Assembly: GCF_000184745.1 (NCBI RefSeq)
Contig: NC_014931.1
Span: forward strand, 4,154,001 to 4,218,000
Direction: 5' to 3'
Length of the DNA stretch: 64,000 nucleotides
DNA from: Variovorax paradoxus EPS
Lineage (GTDB): Bacteria > Pseudomonadota > Gammaproteobacteria > Burkholderiales > Burkholderiaceae_C
The notes under the pieces were generated by a model. That model was not told where the DNA came from and ran no database searches. It worked only from the letters and a program-made list of their open reading frames with translations. The position numbers and the translations under genes were made by a program. Positions 7,647 through 16,248 of this stretch are shown piece by piece. How positions within the stretch are numbered: the stretch's first letter is position 1; the number at the start of each line of letters is the position of its first letter.

Positions 7647-8564
7647 ATGCTTTTCGACCTGACCGACCTGCGCCTTTTTGTCGCCACCGCCGAGCTCGGC
7701 AACCTCACGCGGGCGGCCGAGCGGCAGCACCTGTCGCTTGCGGCGGCCAGCGCGCGCATCAAGGCGCTGGAAACGCAGGCGGGCCTGCAACTGCTGCAGC
7801 GCGAAGCGCGCGGCGTGCGCCTGCTGCCGCCGGGCGAAGCCTTTCTTCACCACGCGCGCCTCGTGCTCAACCAGACCGAACAACTGCGCGACGACCTGCT
7901 CGAGTACGGCGGCGGCCTGCGCGGCCATCTGCGCGTGTTCGCCAACACCACCGCGGTGACCGATTTCCTGCCCGAAATCCTGCCGGGCTTCCTCGCGCAG
8001 AACCCGCGCATCAACGTCGACCTTCAGGAAAAACCGAATGCTCAGATCCCACGCGGCGTGCTCGACGGCCGCGCCGACATCGGCATCGTCGCCGGCCGCG
8101 TCGACACGCTCGGGCTGGAGGCGATCCACTTCAGCACCGACCGGCTGGTGCTGGTCACCTCCCGCAAGCACCGCTTCGCCAAGCGCCGGAAGATTTCATT
8201 CGCCGAGACGCTCGATGAAGACGCCATCGGCATGCAGCAAGGCAGCACGCTGCAGACCTTTCTCGCGCAGATCACCGACAACCTCGGCAAGCGGCAGAAG
8301 CTGCGCATCCAGTTGAGCAGCTTCGATGCGATGTGCCGAATGATCGGCAGCGGCGTGGGCATCGGCGTGGTGCCTGAGTCGGCGGCGCGGCGCAACCAGG
8401 AGAGCATGCAGCTCGCGCTGATCGATCTCAGCGATGCGTGGTGTGTGCGGGAGCGGTATCTGTTGGTGCGCAGCCGGGCGGCATTGCCGGTGTATGCGCA
8501 GGCGCTGGTCGATACGCTGTGCCGGCATTACGCGGCGGGCGAAACGGCTTCGGCGGGCGTCTGA
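7647..8564 (+). CDS. LysR family transcriptional regulator
   Basis: A 305-residue LysR regulator. The N-terminal winged helix-turn-helix spans about residues 5-63 (LRLFVATAELGNLTRAAERQ..., SARIKALETQAGLQLLQRE), followed by a periplasmic-binding-like effector domain. It is divergent from the Bug/hydratase/CoA-transferase/lyase cluster, the usual arrangement for a LysR activator and its target operon. Its ligand is probably the substrate or a CoA-ester intermediate of that cluster. Confidence 0.93.
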   Translation: MLFDLTDLRLFVATAELGNLTRAAERQHLSLAAASARIKALETQAGLQLLQREARGVRLLPPGEAFLHHARLVLNQTEQLRDDLLEYGGGLRGHLRVFANTTAVTDFLPEILPGFLAQNPRINVDLQEKPNAQIPRGVLDGRADIGIVAGRVDTLGLEAIHFSTDRLVLVTSRKHRFAKRRKISFAETLDEDAIGMQQGSTLQTFLAQITDNLGKRQKLRIQLSSFDAMCRMIGSGVGIGVVPESAARRNQESMQLALIDLSDAWCVRERYLLVRSRAALPVYAQALVDTLCRHYAAGETASAGV

Positions 8565-8781
8565 AAAAGCCTTTTTCTTGTGGTATTGCGCCAACTTGCA
8601 GGCGGCATCTCAGGCCTGCGATCTCATCCCCATTTTCTGTGCACAACTTTGGGGACAACTCATGTGGAGCCTTGTAAAACGAATTTAACTCATTGATTTA
8701 CAAAGAGATTCCACACTTTGCTTAAAAATCAGGCGGTGAACAAGATGCGCCGCCGTCGCCCCATTCAGCGCTGCATGGCAC

Positions 8782-9660
8782 TCACTTCGGGGTGTCGAGC
8801 TTGTCCTGCGTGCGGGTTTCGAAATCGGCGGCGTCGTGGCGCTCTTGCAATTGGCTCTCGGGCTGGCCCCAGGCGCGGTTGACCATGCGGCCGCGCTGCG
8901 CGGCGGGGCGCTGCGCGATTTCATCGCTCCAGCGCCGCACGTTCTTGTATTCGCTCACCTGCAGGAATTCGCCCGATTCGTAGAGCTGCCCCTTGGCGAG
9001 CGCGCCGTACCAGGGCCAGACGGCGATGTCGGCAATCGTGTAGTCGTCGCCGGCGAGGTAGCGGCTCTCGGCCAGCCGGCGGTCGAGCACGTCGAGCTGG
9101 CGTTTCACCTCCATCGCGAAGCGGTCGATGGCGTATTCGATCTTCGTCGGCGCGTAGGCATAGAAGTGCCCGAAGCCGCCGCCCAGGTACGGCGCGCTGC
9201 CCATCTGCCAGAAGAGCCACGACAGGCATTCGGCGCGCGCCGCCGGCTCGGTCGGAAAGAACGCGTTGCCGAACTTCTCGGCCAAGTACTGCAGGATCGC
9301 GCCCGACTCGAACACCCGGATCGGCGTGGCGCCGCTGCGGTCCATGAGCGCGGGGATCTTGGAATTGGGATTCACCGCCACGAAGCCGCTGCTGAACTGG
9401 TCGCCCTCGCTGATGCGGATCAGCCAGGCGTCGTACTCGGCGCCCGTGTGGCCCAGCGCCAGCAGTTCTTCGAGCATCACCGTCACTTTCACGCCATTGG
9501 GCGTCGCCAGCGAATAGAGTTGCAGCGGGTGCTTGCCCACCGGCAGGTCTTTCTCGTGGGTCGCGCCTGCGATGGGGCGGTTGATGTTCGCGAAGCGGCC
9601 GCCGCTTTCCTTGTTCCAGGACCAGACGGTGGGCGGCGTGTAGGCGGTCGTGCCATTCAT
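8782..9660 (-). CDS. yghU: YghU-like glutathione S-transferase / disulfide oxidoreductase
   Basis: A 292-residue GST of the nu (YghU/YfcG-like) class. Recognisable parts are TPPTVWSWNKESGG near the N-terminus, the thioredoxin-like segment LYSLATPNGVKVTVMLEE, the NPNSKIPAL cis-proline loop, and the C-terminal helix with GDDYTIADIAVWPW. Family enzymes bind two glutathiones and reduce disulfides or peroxides. The start at 9660 matches the conserved N-terminus; it faces another GST gene with a 28-base gap, so the two may share a promoter region. The 217 bases between lysR and this gene are AT-richer and hold no recognised feature. Confidence 0.92.
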   Translation of the reverse strand: MNGTTAYTPPTVWSWNKESGGRFANINRPIAGATHEKDLPVGKHPLQLYSLATPNGVKVTVMLEELLALGHTGAEYDAWLIRISEGDQFSSGFVAVNPNSKIPALMDRSGATPIRVFESGAILQYLAEKFGNAFFPTEPAARAECLSWLFWQMGSAPYLGGGFGHFYAYAPTKIEYAIDRFAMEVKRQLDVLDRRLAESRYLAGDDYTIADIAVWPWYGALAKGQLYESGEFLQVSEYKNVRRWSDEIAQRPAAQRGRMVNRAWGQPESQLQERHDAADFETRTQDKLDTPK

Positions 9661-9688
9661 GCGATGAGTTCCGAAAGTTGGACAGACG

Positions 9689-10321
9689 ATGATCATTCTC
9701 TATGACTGCGCCACGGCGCCGAGCCCGCGCCGCGCGCGCATCCTGCTGGCCGAGAAGGGCATTGCCCACGAGACGGTGCAGGTCGATCTGGTTCGTGGTG
9801 AGCAATTGGGCGAGGCCTACCGCGCGATCAATCCGCAGTGCACGGTGCCGGCACTGCGCACCGAGGAAGACGGCCTGCTGACCGACAACGCCGCCATTGC
9901 GGCCTGGCTCGAAGCGCAGTACCCCGAACCACCGTTGATGGGCCGCACGGCCGCCGAAAAAGCGGAGATCGCGAGCTGGAACTGGCGCATCGAATTCGAG
10001 GGTTTGCTGGCGATCGCCGAGACGATGCGCAACGGCTCGCCGGCGCTGGCCGGCCGGGCGCTGCCGGGTCCGGTGAACTATGCGCAGATTCCGGAACTGG
10101 CACAGCGCGGGCTGGCGCGCGTGCAGCATTTCTTCCAGACGCTGAACGACCGGCTGGCCGGCCGCGAGTTCGTCGCCACCGACCGCTTCAGCCTGGCCGA
10201 CATCACCGCCGTGGTGGCAGTGGATTTCGCGCGCATCGTGCGGGTCAAGCCCGGGGAACAGCACCCCGAGATCGTGCGCTGGCGCGCTGCGATGGCCGAG
10301 CGGCCGTCGATGTCGCGCTGA
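9689..10321 (+). CDS. Glutathione S-transferase family protein
   Basis: A 210-residue cytosolic GST. The thioredoxin-like domain begins at residue 2 (IILYDCATAPSPRRARILL) and includes NPQCTVPAL with the cis-proline, then TDNAAIAAWLE. The helical domain carries the DRFSLADITAVVAVDF folding motif. Its catalytic residue and class cannot be fixed from sequence. It is transcribed away from the yghU-like gene and converges on the thiolase gene. Confidence 0.9.
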   Translation: MIILYDCATAPSPRRARILLAEKGIAHETVQVDLVRGEQLGEAYRAINPQCTVPALRTEEDGLLTDNAAIAAWLEAQYPEPPLMGRTAAEKAEIASWNWRIEFEGLLAIAETMRNGSPALAGRALPGPVNYAQIPELAQRGLARVQHFFQTLNDRLAGREFVATDRFSLADITAVVAVDFARIVRVKPGEQHPEIVRWRAAMAERPSMSR

Positions 10322-10346
10322 GCGACGACGACGGCGCGCTTGGCGA

Positions 10347-11525
10347 TCAACGTTCGATAGTCAGCGCGACGCCCATGCCGCCGCCGATGCACAGCGAAGC
10401 AATGCCCTTCTTCGCGTTCTGGCGCTGCATTTCGTGCAGCAGCGTCACCAGGATGCGGCAGCCGGACGCGCCGATCGGGTGACCGATGGCAATCGCGCCG
10501 CCGTTCACGTTGACCTTGTTCACGTCCCACCCCATTTCCTTGTTCACCGCGCAGGCCTGCGCAGCGAAGGCTTCGTTGATCTCGAGCAGGTCGAGATCGG
10601 CCGCCTTCCAGCCGGCGCGCTGCAGCGCCTTGGTCGATGCGGGCACCGGGCCCATGCCCATGATGGCGGGGTCGAGACCGGCGGTGGCGTAGCTGGCGAT
10701 GCGGCCGAGCGGCTTCAAGCCGAGCGCAGCGGCCTTCTTGGCCGTCATCACCATCACGGCGGCGGCGCCGTCGTTCAGGCCCGAGGCATTGCCCGCGGTC
10801 ACGCCGCCGGCCTTGTCGAAGGCGGGGCGCAAACCGGCCAAACCTTCGGCGCTGGTCTTGCGGTTGATGAATTCGTCCTGGCTGAAGACGACCGGATCGC
10901 CCTTCTTCTGCGGAATGCTCACGCCGACGATTTCGTCCTTGAACTTGCCGGCATCCTGTGCGGCGGCGGCCTTGGTCTGGCTGGCGAGCGCGAGTTCATC
11001 TTGCGCGGCGCGGTCGATGCCGTACTTCTTGGCGACGTTCTCGGCGGTGATGCCCATGTGGTACTGGTTGTAGACGTCCCACAGGCCGTCCACGATCATG
11101 GTGTCGACCAGCTTCCAGTCGCCCATGCGCTGGCCGTTGCGCGAGTTGGGCAGCACGTGCGGCGCGGCGCTCATGTTTTCCTGGCCGCCGGCGATCACGA
11201 TCTCGCTGTCGCCCGTGGCCACGGCCTGCGCCGCGAGCATCACGGCCTTCAGGCCCGAGCCGCAAACGGCGTTGATGGTGAGCGCCGGGGTTTCCTTGGC
11301 GCCGCCGCTCTTGAGCCATGCCTGGCGCGCAGGGTTCTGGCCGGCACCGGCCGCCAGCACCTGACCCATGATGGCCTCGCCGACCTGCTCGGCCGTGAGG
11401 TTGGCGCGCGCAATCACTTCCTTGATGACCAGGGCACCCAGCTCGGTGGCTGCAATGCCGGCGAGCGAGCCGCCGAACTTGCCGACCGGCGTGCGTACGG
11501 CCGAAACGATGACGATGTCTTCCAT
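10347..11525 (-). CDS. phaA: Acetyl-CoA C-acetyltransferase (beta-ketothiolase)
   Basis: Condenses two acetyl-CoA into acetoacetyl-CoA, the first step of polyhydroxybutyrate synthesis. The 392-residue product has the nucleophile Cys88 (NAVCGSGLKA), the NEAFAAQ motif, the catalytic histidine in GHPIGASG, and the C-terminal SLCIGGGMG cysteine loop. The start at 11525 matches the family N-terminus MEDIVIVSAVRTP. It lies 53 bases downstream of phaC on the same strand, so phaC-phaA is likely one transcript. Confidence 0.95.
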   Translation of the reverse strand: MEDIVIVSAVRTPVGKFGGSLAGIAATELGALVIKEVIARANLTAEQVGEAIMGQVLAAGAGQNPARQAWLKSGGAKETPALTINAVCGSGLKAVMLAAQAVATGDSEIVIAGGQENMSAAPHVLPNSRNGQRMGDWKLVDTMIVDGLWDVYNQYHMGITAENVAKKYGIDRAAQDELALASQTKAAAAQDAGKFKDEIVGVSIPQKKGDPVVFSQDEFINRKTSAEGLAGLRPAFDKAGGVTAGNASGLNDGAAAVMVMTAKKAAALGLKPLGRIASYATAGLDPAIMGMGPVPASTKALQRAGWKAADLDLLEINEAFAAQACAVNKEMGWDVNKVNVNGGAIAIGHPIGASGCRILVTLLHEMQRQNAKKGIASLCIGGGMGVALTIER

Positions 11526-11578
11526 GAGGTTCTCCGTTGAAGTGATTTGAAATCGGGGGTGTGGTTGTTCGGTCGGGA

Positions 11579-13351
11579 TCAGGCTCTTGCCTTCACATAG
11601 CGCCCTGGCGCCGGTTCGATGGCCTTGTAGGCCTTGCCGTTGCCATAGACCTTGGGTGCGGGAATCTGCTTGCCCGCGTGGCCCTTGAGCCATTGTGCCC
11701 AGTCGGTCCACCAGCTGCCCGGGTGCTCCGTCGCTCCCGTGAGCCATTCAGCTTGCGTCTTCGGGAACTTGCCGTCCTCGCGAATCCAGTGGCTGCGCTT
11801 CTTCTTCGCGGGCGGGTTGATCACGCCGGCAATGTGGCCGGAGGCGCCCATCACGAAGCGCTTCTTGCCCGGCAGCAATTGAGTCGATGCATACGCGCCG
11901 CCGATCGGCACGATGTGGTCTTCGCGCGAGCCGTAGATGTAGGCCGGAATGTCGATCTTGCCCAGGTCGATCTTCTGGCCGCACACCGTGAGCGCATTCG
12001 GCTTGGCGAGCTTGTTCTCGTGGTACGTGTTGCGCAGATACCAGGCGTAGAACGGGCCCGGCAGGTTGGTGGCGTCGCTGTTCCAGTAGAGCAAATCGAA
12101 GGGCGGCGGCGTCTCGCCCTTGAGGTAGTTGCCGACCACGTAATTCCACACGAGGTCGTTCGGGCGCAGGAAGCTGAAGGTGGAAGCCAGGTCGCCGCCC
12201 GGCAGCAGGCCGCCCTTGCCCAACTGCATTTCGCGGTACGCGACCATCGGCTCGTCCACGAAGATATCGAGGATGCCGGTGTCGCTGAAGTCGAGGAACG
12301 TGGTGAGCAGCGTGACCGAGGCGGCGGGCTTTTCGCCGCGCCCCGCGAGCACGGCCAGCGCGGTGCTGAGGATGGTGCCTCCGACGCAGAAGCCCAGCGT
12401 GTTGATCTGCTTGCTGCCGCTGATGTCCTGCACCGTGTGGATCGCCTGGATCGCGGCGTTCTCGATGTAGTCGTCCCAGGTGGCCTTGGCGAGCGATTCG
12501 TCGGGGTTGCGCCAGCTCACCACGAACACCCGGTGGCCCTGCTCGTTCGCATAGCGGATCAGCGAGTTCTCGGGCTGCAGGTCGAGGATGTAGAACTTGT
12601 TGATGCAAGGCGGCACCAGCAAAAAGGGCCGCTCGTACACCTTGGCGGTGAGTGGCTTGTATTCGAGCAACTGGAAGAACTCGTTCTCGAAGACCACCGC
12701 GCCCTCGGTGGTGGCGACGTTGCGCCCCACTTCGAAGGCGCTCTCGTCGGTCATGCTCATGTGCCCCTGCTTCACGTCGTTGAGCAGGTTCTGGATGCCC
12801 TTGGCGATGCTCTCGCCCTGCGAGTCGATGGCCTTCTTCTGGGCCTCGGCGTTGAAGGCGAGCGAGTTGCTGGGCGACGAAGCCGCCATCCATTGCTCGA
12901 CTGCGAAGCGCAGGCGCGCCTTGGTCTTTTCGTCGGCGTCGATGGCCTCGGCCATGTTCAGCATGGTGCGGCCATTGAGCAGGTACACGGCGGCAGAGAA
13001 GGCGGCGAGCGGGTTGCTGCCCCAGGCATCGGAGGCGAAGCGCTTGTCGCCCTCGGGCTTGGCCTGGAAGCCCTGGCTCCAGAGCGCCGTGGCTTCCGCC
13101 ACGTACTGCTGCTGGATGGACTGGAGCTTCTGGGGGTCGATGGCGATCTTCGGGAGATCGGGCATCTTTGCGCCCCCCGGCATCTGCGGCATCTGCGGCA
13201 TTTGCCAAAGGGGACTGCCGCCGACATCGAAGGCCGAGGCCCCCTTCGCGGCGGACTGCTGGAACGATGCCAGTGCCTGGGTCCAGCCCTCGGAAAGTGC
13301 CTTCTGGAAGGGCGCGAATGCATCCGCCCCCGTCGCTTGTTGCTTCATCAT
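11579..13351 (-). CDS. phaC: Class I poly(3-hydroxyalkanoate) synthase
   Basis: Polymerises (R)-3-hydroxyacyl-CoA into storage polyester at the granule surface. The 590-residue length fits class I. The lipase-like box GFCVGG carries the nucleophile Cys322, with Asp478 (YGSREDHI) and His506 (GASGHIAG) completing the triad. Conserved segments such as LLVPPCINKFYILDLQPENS and WYLRNTYHENKL are present. Two adjacent ATGs (13351 and 13348) follow an AGGAG; the second is better spaced. A short variable, Gln/Met/Pro-rich stretch occupies residues 48-60. Confidence 0.97.
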   Translation of the reverse strand: MMKQQATGADAFAPFQKALSEGWTQALASFQQSAAKGASAFDVGGSPLWQMPQMPQMPGGAKMPDLPKIAIDPQKLQSIQQQYVAEATALWSQGFQAKPEGDKRFASDAWGSNPLAAFSAAVYLLNGRTMLNMAEAIDADEKTKARLRFAVEQWMAASSPSNSLAFNAEAQKKAIDSQGESIAKGIQNLLNDVKQGHMSMTDESAFEVGRNVATTEGAVVFENEFFQLLEYKPLTAKVYERPFLLVPPCINKFYILDLQPENSLIRYANEQGHRVFVVSWRNPDESLAKATWDDYIENAAIQAIHTVQDISGSKQINTLGFCVGGTILSTALAVLAGRGEKPAASVTLLTTFLDFSDTGILDIFVDEPMVAYREMQLGKGGLLPGGDLASTFSFLRPNDLVWNYVVGNYLKGETPPPFDLLYWNSDATNLPGPFYAWYLRNTYHENKLAKPNALTVCGQKIDLGKIDIPAYIYGSREDHIVPIGGAYASTQLLPGKKRFVMGASGHIAGVINPPAKKKRSHWIREDGKFPKTQAEWLTGATEHPGSWWTDWAQWLKGHAGKQIPAPKVYGNGKAYKAIEPAPGRYVKARA

Positions 13352-13386
13352 GTCTCCTGGTCCTCGCCTGAGTCGAATCCGGATGG

Positions 13387-13779
13387 GTGCGTGTTTTGAG
13401 TATCCTGCATTCGCACGGCACGGACAACGCCGCTCTTTTCTCTTACCGACTGAAACTTCTCGTGTTCATTCATCTGATCGTGATCGGCTGGCTTTACGTC
13501 GTCGTGATGATGTCGGTGGCCGAAGCCACCAACACCACAGGCACCGTGCTGGGCGCCATCTTCACATTTCTTTTGTACGGATTGGCGCCGGTGGCACTGG
13601 TGGTTTACCTGATGGGGGCGCCGGGGCGGCGGCGCGCGATCAAGCAGCGCGAGGCCGAAGCACAGGAAGAAGCACGCCGCGCCGCAGCAGAGGCCGCAAC
13701 GAAGGAAGACTCAAGCCTTCCAGACCAGCGCGGCAAAGCGCCCGCTGACGCCGTCCCGCCGGTGCGAAAAGAACCGTGA
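13387..13779 (+). CDS. Small membrane protein with charged C-terminal tail
   Basis: A protein of about 130 residues with two hydrophobic segments (about residues 24-45 and 53-76) followed by an Arg/Glu/Ala-rich, probably helical tail. No function is recognised. The GTG at 13387 would leave only 35 bases to the divergent phaC; an in-frame GTG at 13462 is an alternative. Its 3' end overlaps that of the convergent pgeF gene by 69 bases. Confidence 0.65.
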   Translation: MRVLSILHSHGTDNAALFSYRLKLLVFIHLIVIGWLYVVVMMSVAEATNTTGTVLGAIFTFLLYGLAPVALVVYLMGAPGRRRAIKQREAEAQEEARRAAAEAATKEDSSLPDQRGKAPADAVPPVRKEP

Positions 13780-14508
13780 CGGGTTGCTGACGGTGCACCA
13801 AGCATCGCCGCCGTCATTGCCGTACACCGCATCGACACCGGCCGCGCGCAACCGCTGACGCGCCAAGGCCGGCAGGTCCGCCAGCCATTTGCCGGGCGCG
13901 CCCGCAGGCTTGAAGCAGCTCGCCGCTTCCGGCGCATGGGCCTCGAACGCAGCCTTGACTTCCTCGCCGACCTCGAAGGCTTTCGGGCCGATGCACGGGC
14001 CGAGCCATGCGATGACCCTGCTGTCGCCGCGCGCCGGACCCGCCTGCGGCTCGGGCGCAAAGCATCGGGCCGCCTCCTCGAGCACGCCGCCGGCAAGGCC
14101 ACGCCAACCTGCGTGCGCAGCGGCAACCCGCTGGCCCGACTCGTCGGTGAAAAGCACGGGCAAACAGTCCGCCACGATGATGGTGCAGGCCAGCCCGACC
14201 TCCGTGGCCGTACAGGCATCGGCCACCGTGGCGTCGCCGCGCACGGGTTCCGATTCGGCATCGAGCGTCACGACGCCGGTGCCGTGCACCTGCTGCAGAA
14301 AAACCGGCCGCGCGGCGATGGCTTGCCCGAGCCGGTGGCGGTTCTCGGCCACATCGGCGATCAGGTCGCCCACGTGATCGCCGAGGTTCAGGCTCTCGTA
14401 GCGGCCGTGCGAAACGCCACCCTCGCGCGTGGTGCACACGGCCCGCACGTTCGACGGTGCGGGCCAGTCCGGCACGAGCCAGCGCGGATCGATGACGGCG
14501 GCGTTCAA
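13711..14508 (-). CDS. pgeF: Peptidoglycan editing factor PgeF (laccase-domain, YfiH family)
   Basis: A YfiH/PgeF-family protein, formerly called polyphenol oxidase, which prevents wrong residues in peptidoglycan stem peptides. The metal-site residues are visible: His in QQVHGTGV, Cys in VADCLPVLF, and His in AAAHAGWRG, followed by LGPCIGPKAFEVG. The best start is a TTG at 14508, two bases after the stop of the preceding GST gene, giving 265 residues; longer readings run into that gene. Its 3' end overlaps a convergent membrane-protein gene. Confidence 0.9.
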   Translation of the reverse strand: MNAAVIDPRWLVPDWPAPSNVRAVCTTREGGVSHGRYESLNLGDHVGDLIADVAENRHRLGQAIAARPVFLQQVHGTGVVTLDAESEPVRGDATVADACTATEVGLACTIIVADCLPVLFTDESGQRVAAAHAGWRGLAGGVLEEAARCFAPEPQAGPARGDSRVIAWLGPCIGPKAFEVGEEVKAAFEAHAPEAASCFKPAGAPGKWLADLPALARQRLRAAGVDAVYGNDGGDAWCTVSNPSRFFSHRRDGVSGRFAALVWKA

Positions 14509-14510
14509 CC

Positions 14511-15149
14511 TCAGGCTTCCGCGTCGGGTGCTTGCGAAGGCTGCGCGCGCTGGAAGGCTTCCAGTTGCATGCAGGCGTCGAAGGCGGCCATGCTGCGCGG
14601 CAGGCCGCTGAAGTCGCAGTCGAAACGACGGCCGTTGAAGATCTGCGGCACGAGGCAGCAATCGGCCAGCGTCGGCGTGTTGCCATAGCAGAAGGTGCCG
14701 CCCGGATGCAGCGCGAGCTGGCGCTCGAAAGCCTCCATCCCGTCGCGCACCCAGTGGCGGTACCAGGCGTTCTTGGCCTCGTCGTCGAGCTTCAGGTCTT
14801 TCACGAGGTACTTGAGTACGCGCAGGTTGTTGAGCGGATGGATCTCGCAGGCGATGGACTGCGCCAGCGCCCGCACATGGGCGCGGCCCACCGGGTCGCT
14901 CGGCAGCAGCGGCGGCTCGGGGTGCGTCTCGTCCAGGTATTCGATGATGGCCATCGATTGCGAAAAGCGCTCGCCCTCGTCTTCGAGCAGCGGCACAAGC
15001 TTGTCGGCCGAGAGGGCGGCGTAGGGGCCGGTGCGGTGTTCGCCGCGCGCGATGTGCACGGGAACGTACTCATAGTCGAGGCCCTTCAGGCTGAGGGCGA
15101 TGCGCACGCGGAACGAGGAGGAGGAGCGGAAATAGTTATGCAGCTTCAT
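14511..15149 (-). CDS. maiA: Zeta-class GST: maleylacetoacetate/maleylpyruvate isomerase
   Basis: Glutathione-dependent cis-trans isomerase of the zeta GST class, 212 residues. The active-site signature SSSSFRVRIAL is at residues 9-19 and QSMAIIEYLDE at about 65-75; NTPTLADCCLVPQ marks the helical domain. It isomerises maleylacetoacetate (homogentisate route) or maleylpyruvate (gentisate route). A short FAH-family hydrolase 1.1 kb away favours the gentisate-type reaction. Start at 15149 matches the family N-terminus. Confidence 0.9.
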   Translation of the reverse strand: MKLHNYFRSSSSFRVRIALSLKGLDYEYVPVHIARGEHRTGPYAALSADKLVPLLEDEGERFSQSMAIIEYLDETHPEPPLLPSDPVGRAHVRALAQSIACEIHPLNNLRVLKYLVKDLKLDDEAKNAWYRHWVRDGMEAFERQLALHPGGTFCYGNTPTLADCCLVPQIFNGRRFDCDFSGLPRSMAAFDACMQLEAFQRAQPSQAPDAEA

Positions 15150-15171
15150 GATTTTCCAAGGATAGCGCCCG

Positions 15172-16089
15172 CTAGGAGCGCGGGGTAGCCGGCAGCACGC
15201 AGCGGAAATCGTGCAGCACGGCCTCCGGCGATGTCGCGGCCTTCCATTCGTCGAGGATGCGGCGGGCGCCGGCCTCCTCGCGCGAGGCGATGCCAAGGCG
15301 CCACGGCCCGAGCGTGCCGGGCGCCTCGTCGGCGCCGTGGTTGTGCCGGCCCTCGCCGAAGGGCCGGCCTTCGGAGCAGGCGCGGCAGAGCATCTCCATG
15401 CTGTCGGTCCAGTTCTCGGCGAAGCCGTCCGCGGCCTTGAAGCGCTGCACCAGCGCCTCGATGTCCTCCGCGGCCGCGCCCTCCACCGAGACCTCGTAGG
15501 TCGAATGCGCCGACGGCGCGATCACTTCGAGCGCATCGAACACCGCCACCTCGCGCTCGCCGCGCAGCCGGTAGCCGTTGGGCGCGCCGTCGTGCAGCAC
15601 GAGGTCGCCATAGCGATGGCCGCACGCGGGCGTGGGCACGTTGCGCAGGATGGCGCGCGCCGGGTCGATGCGGTCGGCCCACACCACCTCGGTGCCCTCG
15701 TCGCCGTGCACGCGGATCGGCGTGAGCCCGACGAAATAGTCGACCGGCCCTTCGCCCTCCGGAATATCGATGCCGTACTGCCGCCACGCACGCCGCGCCG
15801 TCGTCCAGTCGCCGAGCGCGGTGGCGGCGATGCCCAGGTTCCACAGCGCGCCCTCGTCGCCCGGCTCGCACTGCACGGCGCGGGCATTGGCCTGCAGCGA
15901 AGCGGCCCATTCGCCGCGGTACTTGTGGATGAGGCCGGCGTTGTACCAGGGCACCGACCAGCCGGGATGGATGGCGCTGGCCTGGGCGTAGGCCTCGAGG
16001 GCGCCGTCCTGGTCGCCCTCGTCGTCGCGTCGGCGGCCGAGTTCGTTGAGCGCCGTGGCTTTGCCGGCTTTGCCGATTCGGATGGGCAT
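15172..16089 (-). CDS. Tetratricopeptide-repeat protein of unknown function
   Basis: A 305-residue cytoplasmic protein. The first 105 or so residues form about three TPR-like helical pairs (ALNELGRRRDDEGDQDGALE, VPWYNAGLIHKYRGEWAASL, ALWNLGIAATALGDWTTA). The rest is a conserved-looking domain without recognised function, containing PACGHRYGDLVLHDG and a late CRAC segment. The start at 16089 is the only suitable Met. It lies 22 bases upstream of maiA and may be cotranscribed. Confidence 0.8.
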   Translation of the reverse strand: MPIRIGKAGKATALNELGRRRDDEGDQDGALEAYAQASAIHPGWSVPWYNAGLIHKYRGEWAASLQANARAVQCEPGDEGALWNLGIAATALGDWTTARRAWRQYGIDIPEGEGPVDYFVGLTPIRVHGDEGTEVVWADRIDPARAILRNVPTPACGHRYGDLVLHDGAPNGYRLRGEREVAVFDALEVIAPSAHSTYEVSVEGAAAEDIEALVQRFKAADGFAENWTDSMEMLCRACSEGRPFGEGRHNHGADEAPGTLGPWRLGIASREEAGARRILDEWKAATSPEAVLHDFRCVLPATPRS

Positions 16090-16248
16090 GGTGTGGCGGG
16101 AAAAATCGAAGAAAGAGCGTGACGAAAACGCAGGGCGCCTATTGTGAAGCGCCCGAAAATCCCCGGTCCGGCGCTGCGGCAACCCTGCGCCGCCTCTGGC
16201 ACACTGCCGGTCTCCCCTCTCCGTTCCGCTGAAAAAGGACACCTCGCA

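Noticed and set aside
12180..12470. Frames opposite phaC and similar long antisense frames elsewhere (for example 33157-35337)
   Set aside because: High third-position GC keeps antisense frames open; no motifs, starts or ribosome sites.
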